Of a DNA stretch of 64,000 nucleotides, positions 60,218-64,000 are shown piece by piece. The stretch covers positions 372,001 through 436,000 of the forward strand of contig NZ_JAFCAR010000004.1 of assembly GCF_016820245.1 (NCBI RefSeq). The letters are read 5' to 3'. Positions within the stretch are counted from its first letter, which is position 1. Each line of letters begins with the position of its first letter. This DNA is from Jannaschia sp. Os4 (GTDB lineage: Bacteria; Pseudomonadota; Alphaproteobacteria; Rhodobacterales; Rhodobacteraceae). The notes beneath the pieces were generated by a model that saw only the letters and a list, made by a program, of their open reading frames with translations, ran no database searches and was not told the DNA's origin. The position numbers and the translations under genes are program-made.

Positions 60218-61249
60218 ATGCCCCAGACCCGCGACACCAACCGCCGCATCGTCCTCGCCCAGCGCCCCGTGGGCGAGCCGGACGACGGCACGCTCCGGCT
60301 GGAGACCGGGCCGGTCCCGCAGGCGGGCACGGGCGAGGCGCTACTGCGGACCGAATGGCTGTCGCTCGACCCCTACATGCGCGGGCGGATGAACGACGCG
60401 AAGTCCTACGCGACTCCGGTGGGGATCGGCGAGGTGATGACCGGGCAGGTCGTGGCCGAGGTGGTGGAATCGGACGTGGACAGGCTGCGCGTCGGGGACC
60501 GGGTGCTGGCCATGTCGGGATGGCAGGACTGGGCGGTCACCGACGGCACCGGCGTCACGCCCCTGCCCCGGGACATGGAGCGGCCCTCGTGGGCCTTGGG
60601 GCTGCTCGGGATGCCGGGCCTGACCGCCCATGCGGGCCTGACCCGCATCGCCGCGCCGAAGCCGGGCGAGACGCTCGTGGTCGGCGCGGCCACGGGGCCG
60701 GTGGGCGCGACCGTGGGGCAGATCGCCAAGATCATGGGCTGCCGCGTCGTCGGCGTCGCCGGCGGAGCGAAGAAATGCGCGCATGCGGTCGACTTGTTGG
60801 GGTTCGACGCCTGCCTCGACCACCGCAGCGAGACGTTCGAGGCGGACCTCGCCGCCGCCTGCCCCGACGGCGTGGACATCTACTGGGAGAACGTGGGCGC
60901 CCGCGTCCTCTACGCCGTGCTGCCGCTGCTGAACCCGTTCGCGCGCGTGCCGGTCTGCGGCGTGGCGGGGTGGTACAACCTCGCCCGCCTGCCCGACGGG
61001 CCGGACCGGGGGCCGCAGATCATGTCCACGGTGCTCAGGATGAAGGTCCGGATGGAGGGGTTCATCGTCTACGACAGCTTCCCGCCGGAGGCCTACGGCG
61101 CCTTTGAGGCCGACATGACGCGCTGGGTCGCGGAGGGGCGGATCGCCTACCGAGAGCAGGTGGTCGAGGGGCTGGAGGCCGCGCCCGCCGCGCTGCGCGA
61201 CCTTCTTGCCGGGCGGGGATTCGGGAAGATGGTCGTGCGGCTGGGGTGA
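60218..61249 (+). CDS. NADP-dependent oxidoreductase, CurA/prostaglandin-reductase type
   Basis: A 343-residue zinc-independent medium-chain reductase of the group that includes CurA and leukotriene B4 dehydrogenase; these reduce alpha,beta-unsaturated carbonyl compounds. Signature segments are S-L-D-P-Y-M-R-G-R-M near 48-57, G-A-A-T-G-P-V-G near 150-157 and the tail G-R-G-F-G-K-M-V-V-R. No zinc-binding cysteines are present. Its stop overlaps nothing; the VOC gene follows by 47 bases on the same strand. Confidence 0.9.
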   Translation: MPQTRDTNRRIVLAQRPVGEPDDGTLRLETGPVPQAGTGEALLRTEWLSLDPYMRGRMNDAKSYATPVGIGEVMTGQVVAEVVESDVDRLRVGDRVLAMSGWQDWAVTDGTGVTPLPRDMERPSWALGLLGMPGLTAHAGLTRIAAPKPGETLVVGAATGPVGATVGQIAKIMGCRVVGVAGGAKKCAHAVDLLGFDACLDHRSETFEADLAAACPDGVDIYWENVGARVLYAVLPLLNPFARVPVCGVAGWYNLARLPDGPDRGPQIMSTVLRMKVRMEGFIVYDSFPPEAYGAFEADMTRWVAEGRIAYREQVVEGLEAAPAALRDLLAGRGFGKMVVRLG

Positions 61250-61296
61250 CGGGGCCCGATCCGTGCTATGGTGCGGGCGCAGCAAGGGAGGTGGTG

Positions 61297-61662
61297 GTGC
61301 GCCTGGGCGCGTTCTCGATGAGCCTCAACGTCCGCGACCTCGCCGCCTCGCGCGCCTTCTACGAGGCGCTCGGCTTTGAGGTGGCGGGCGACCACGCGGA
61401 GGAGGGCTGGATGATCCTGCGTGACGGGGCGACGACGCTCGGCCTGTTCGGGGGCTTCATCGAGGCCAACTGCCTGACCTTCAACCCCGGCTGGACGCAG
61501 GACGCCGCGCCGGTCGCGGGCGGGTTCGAGGACGTGCGCGCCATCCAAGCGCGGATGCGGGCGGCGGGCTACGAGCCGCAGGCCGCCTGCGACCCCGACG
61601 GCGCGGGGCCGGCCAGCTTCACGATCCGCGATCCCGACGGCAACGTGGTCCTCGTGGACTAG
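61297..61662 (+). CDS. VOC (glyoxalase-fold) family protein
   Basis: A 121-residue vicinal-oxygen-chelate protein: M-S-L-N-V-R-D-L-A-A-S-R-A-F-Y-E-A-L-G-F at the start (first beta-alpha unit) and I-R-D-P-D-G-N-V-V-L-V at the end. Single-module members work as dimers in lyase, dioxygenase or resistance roles. Three GTG codons follow AGGGAGG at 61291, 61294 and 61297; the third gives the best spacing. Function cannot be named. Confidence 0.82.
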   Translation: MRLGAFSMSLNVRDLAASRAFYEALGFEVAGDHAEEGWMILRDGATTLGLFGGFIEANCLTFNPGWTQDAAPVAGGFEDVRAIQARMRAAGYEPQAACDPDGAGPASFTIRDPDGNVVLVD

Positions 61663-61674
61663 CACCGCTGAGCC

Positions 61675-61914
61675 TCACATCTCGATCCGGTAGCTCTCGA
61701 TCACCGTGTTCGCGAGCAGGCGCTCGCACATGTCGCGCACCGCCGCCTCGGAGGTGTCCTCGGCAACGCGCAGCTCGATCACCTTGCCTTGGCGGACGCC
61801 CTCGACCCCGTCGAAGCCCATCGCCCCCAGCGCGTGGCGCACGGCCTCGCCCTGCGGGTCGAGCACGCCGTCCTTCAGCATCACCGTGATGCGGACGTCC
61901 TTGGTCGCGGCCAT
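61675..61914 (-). CDS. purS: phosphoribosylformylglycinamidine synthase subunit PurS
   Basis: A 79-residue subunit of the three-part FGAM synthase (PurS, PurQ, PurL). The family segments L-D-P-Q-G-E-A-V-R-H-A-L and G-K-V-I-E-L-R-V are clear and the length is normal. The start follows the purC stop by one base, so purC and purS are one operon. Confidence 0.96.
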   Translation of the reverse strand: MAATKDVRITVMLKDGVLDPQGEAVRHALGAMGFDGVEGVRQGKVIELRVAEDTSEAAVRDMCERLLANTVIESYRIEM

Positions 61915-61915
61915 C

Positions 61916-62677
61916 TCAGTTCACCAGATGCGGGCGCACGGCCGGGCCCGAGTTGGCCGGCAGGACGCCGAGGCGGCGGGCCACCTCGGTGTAGGCCTCC
62001 GATAGGGAGCCGAGGTCCTCGCGGAACACATCCTTGTCGAGCTTCTTGCCGGTCTCGATGTCCCAGAGGCGGCACGAATCGGGGCTGATCTCGTCGGCGA
62101 GGATCAGGCGCATGAAGTCGTCCTGCCAGATGCGGCCGATCTCGATCTTGAAGTCCACGAGCTTGATGCCGACCGCCATCATGCAGCCCGACAGGAAGTC
62201 GTTCACCCGCAGCGCAAGCGACACCATGTCGTCGAGGTCCTGCTGCTGCGCCCAGCCGAAGGCGAGGATGTGCTCCTCGGCCACGAGCGGGTCGCCCAGC
62301 TTGTCGTCCTTGAGGTAGAACTCGACGATCGGACGGGGCAGCGCCTCGCCCTCGGTCAGGCCGAGGCGCTTGGCGAGGGATCCGGCGGCGACGTTGCGGA
62401 CGACCACCTCCAGCGGGATGATCTCGACCGAGCGGATCAGCTGCTCGCGCATGTTGAGGCGCCTGATGAAGTGCGTGGGCACCCCGACGGCGGCGAGGCC
62501 GGCCATGAAGAACTCGGACATGCGGTTGTTGAGGACGCCCTTGCCCTCGATCACGTCCTTCTTCTGCGCGTTGAAGGCGGTCGCGTCGTCCTTGAAGTAC
62601 TGGACGAGGGTGCCCGGCTCCGGACCCTCGTAGAGTATCTTCGCCTTGCCTTCATAGACCAGCTTGCGGCGCGCCAT
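61916..62677 (-). CDS. purC: SAICAR synthetase (phosphoribosylaminoimidazole-succinocarboxamide synthase)
   Basis: A 253-residue enzyme adding aspartate to CAIR in purine synthesis. The start [11 protein letters not shown], the segment L-E-V-V-V-R-N near 90 and [11 protein letters not shown] near 200 are diagnostic. The start at 62677 has GGAGA upstream. It is the first gene of purC-purS; purQ lies 2.6 kb further on the same strand. Confidence 0.97.
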   Translation of the reverse strand: MARRKLVYEGKAKILYEGPEPGTLVQYFKDDATAFNAQKKDVIEGKGVLNNRMSEFFMAGLAAVGVPTHFIRRLNMREQLIRSVEIIPLEVVVRNVAAGSLAKRLGLTEGEALPRPIVEFYLKDDKLGDPLVAEEHILAFGWAQQQDLDDMVSLALRVNDFLSGCMMAVGIKLVDFKIEIGRIWQDDFMRLILADEISPDSCRLWDIETGKKLDKDVFREDLGSLSEAYTEVARRLGVLPANSGPAVRPHLVN

Positions 62678-62920
62678 GATGTCTCCGGGGATCGGTGGGG
62701 TGGCGCTCACATAAGGCCGGGGCGGACGGGGAGCAAGCGCGCGTCAAGGCGACGCGGGGCAGCGTCCGCAGGGGGCAGCCCCCGTGCATACCGCCCGGAC
62801 CCCCACGGGCCGGACCCCCCGCCCCCGGCGGCATCCGCGCCGACCGCCCCCGCGGGCGCGTATCGGCGGGGGCCCGGACGGTCCGCTGGCCGCGTCCCGG
62901 GGCCGACCTACCGTCGGGCG

Positions 62921-63532
62921 ATGAGCGACCAGCCCGCCTCCCCCACGACCGACCGGCTGGCCGCCTTCGCGGACGCGGTCATCGCGATCGTGATCACGAT
63001 CATGGTGCTCGATCTCGAGCCGCCGGAGGGCGAGACCATCGTCGAGGTGCTGCGCCTCGGCGGCGGCTTCCCGGCCTACGCGCTGTCGTTCTTCTACCTC
63101 GCGCTCCACTGGGTGAACTTCCACCACCTCTTCGCCGCGTCGAACCGGCTGACGGCGGGGATCATGTGGGCGACGATGGGCTACCTGTTCTGGCTGTCGC
63201 TCGTCCCCTTCGCCACCGCGTGGCTCGGATCGACCGGCTTCGCGCGCGAGCCCGCCGCGATCTACGGCCTCGTCCTGCTGCTCGCGGGGGTCGCGCACCG
63301 GCTGCTGGAAGGGCTGGTGCGCCGCGCGGCGCCCGCGGGCTCGGTCGTCCGGCGCGAGCTGTCGCGCGACTGGAAGGGCTGGAGCAGCGTCGCGGGCTAC
63401 GTGGCCGGGATCGCGCTGAGCCTCGTCGCGCCGGTCGCGGGCTGCGCGGTCTATCTCGCGGTCGGCGTCGCATGGCTGGTGCCCGACCCAAGGCTGCGGC
63501 GGGCGATGGACGCGCGCGGCAGGCCGGGCTGA
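62921..63532 (+). CDS. TMEM175/DUF1211-family membrane protein (putative potassium channel)
   Basis: A 203-residue membrane protein with six hydrophobic segments. The TMEM175 signature is R-L-A-A-F-A-D-A-V-I-A-I-V-I-T-I, close to the RxxxFSDxxxAI of that family, with one F-S-D serine replaced by alanine. Bacterial members are potassium-selective channels. The start ATG at 62921 lies in a GC-rich stretch without a strong ribosome site. It is divergent from purC. Selectivity here is inferred. Confidence 0.83.
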   Translation: MSDQPASPTTDRLAAFADAVIAIVITIMVLDLEPPEGETIVEVLRLGGGFPAYALSFFYLALHWVNFHHLFAASNRLTAGIMWATMGYLFWLSLVPFATAWLGSTGFAREPAAIYGLVLLLAGVAHRLLEGLVRRAAPAGSVVRRELSRDWKGWSSVAGYVAGIALSLVAPVAGCAVYLAVGVAWLVPDPRLRRAMDARGRPG

Positions 63533-63588
63533 CGCTTGCCGCTCCCCGCCCCCTCCCCCATATCGCGGGAAACAGGAGGGAGCCCCCC

Positions 63589-63909
63589 ATGACCCAGTTC
63601 GACGACCGCAAGAAGAGCTTCGAGGCGAAGTTCGCCCACGACGCCGAGACCCAGTTCAAGGTGGAGGCGCGGCGCAACCGCCTGCTCGGCGAGTGGGCCG
63701 CGGGGAAGCTGGGCAAGTCGGGCGACGCCGGCGCCGCCTATGCCAAGGAGGTCGTGAAGGCCGACTTCCAGGAGGCGGGCGACGAGGACGTGTACCGCAA
63801 GGTGCGCGGCGATCTCGGGCCGGACGTCTCGGACGACGAGATCCGCACCAAGATGACGCGGCTCCGCGAGGAGGCGAAGCGGCAGGTCATGGAGGAGCAG
63901 GCCGAGTGA
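63589..63909 (+). CDS. F1F0-ATPase inhibitor subunit zeta (DUF1476)
   Basis: A 106-residue protein of the DUF1476 family, which in Paracoccus is the zeta inhibitor of the F1F0-ATPase. The diagnostic start is F-D-D-R-K-K-S-F-E-A-K-F-A-H-D-A-E, followed by F-K-V-E-A-R-R-N-R-L-L-G. The inhibitory part is the N-terminal segment. AGGAGGGAG precedes the ATG. ATP synthase genes are not in the window. Confidence 0.93.
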   Translation: MTQFDDRKKSFEAKFAHDAETQFKVEARRNRLLGEWAAGKLGKSGDAGAAYAKEVVKADFQEAGDEDVYRKVRGDLGPDVSDDEIRTKMTRLREEAKRQVMEEQAE

Positions 63910-63912
63910 GCG

Positions 63913-64000
63913 TCAGAGCAGGCGCGGGTCCCACGGATAGGCCGTGAGGTTCTCGGCCCCGTCCGCCGTGACCCGCACCTGATCCTCCAGCTTGATCGAG
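63913..64000 (-). CDS. M24-family metallopeptidase, C-terminal fragment (runs off right edge)
   Basis: Only the last 28 codons are in view. They read K-L-E-D-Q-V-R-V-T-A-D-G-A-E-N-L-T and end P-W-D-P-R-L-L, the typical tail of Xaa-Pro peptidase/creatinase-like M24 proteins, including the metal-ligand glutamate in the K-L-E-D segment. The gene converges on the ATPase zeta gene. The start and most of the protein lie beyond the window. Confidence 0.7.
   Translation of the reverse strand, partial: SIKLEDQVRVTADGAENLTAYPWDPRLL

Overview
The window is a very GC-rich stretch of chromosome from an alphaproteobacterium, most likely order Rhodobacterales (roseobacter/Rhodobacter group). The evidence is a complete Rhodobacter-type gene transfer agent (GTA) cluster, a DksA with a single zinc-finger cysteine, a pyruvate dehydrogenase E1-beta carrying its own lipoyl domain, an ATPase zeta inhibitor (DUF1476), a CIRCE-controlled groESL operon and an RNase E ending in a GWW motif. 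Genes are dense and often joined by ATGA or GTGA stop/start overlaps. I saw no rRNA, tRNA, CRISPR array or insertion sequence.

Layout. 0-9 kb: edge of an FAD oxidoreductase, dksA, a MoxR ATPase, a phosphohexomutase and BON-MscS channel pair, NhaA, two capsule-export genes (ATPase and KpsE-like) and a diguanylate cyclase. 9-13 kb: a ferritin-like metal hydrolase coupled to a SAM methyltransferase, then groEL/groES. 13-17.4 kb: a degenerate Hint protein, a uracil-DNA-glycosylase-family protein, SseB, DUF808, a desaturase and a 47-residue membrane protein. 17.4-25.8 kb: central carbon genes gap-pgk-fba, an FtsB-like protein, pdhA-hyp-pdhB-pdhC and an MliC-like lipoprotein. 25.8-40.3 kb: cysE, then the GTA cluster g15 to g1 on the minus strand. 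40.3-45.6 kb: a GTA upstream region with palindromes, mltG, fabF, a serine hydrolase, a PaaG-like isomerase and a DUF2087 protein. 45.6-51.1 kb: a sugar-binding protein divergent from uraH-uxaC-uxuA-uxuB. 51.1-58.3 kb: RNase E, a membrane protein and the DctD/DctB two-component pair. 58.4-64 kb: purQ, an inserted trio of oxidoreductase/VOC genes, purS, purC, a TMEM175-like channel, the ATPase zeta subunit and the C-terminus of an M24 peptidase.

How the genes work together. gap, pgk and fba feed triose phosphates toward pyruvate, and the adjacent pdh operon converts pyruvate to acetyl-CoA. The ux genes take glucuronate to 2-keto-3-deoxygluconate, which also enters central metabolism. purC, purS and purQ act at successive purine steps. 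The GTA genes encode a phage-like particle in assembly order: terminase, portal, protease, capsid, connectors, tail, hub, peptidase and host-contact protein.

Most of the window is recognisable. The less-explained parts are the coupled ferritin-like hydrolase/methyltransferase pair, the capsule ATPase/KpsE pair without a permease, a DctD without its sigma-54 contact loop, the GTA regulatory palindromes, and the repeated lipoyl-domain start in the pdh operon. No search or computation was run. Family assignments rest on motifs and remembered family patterns.
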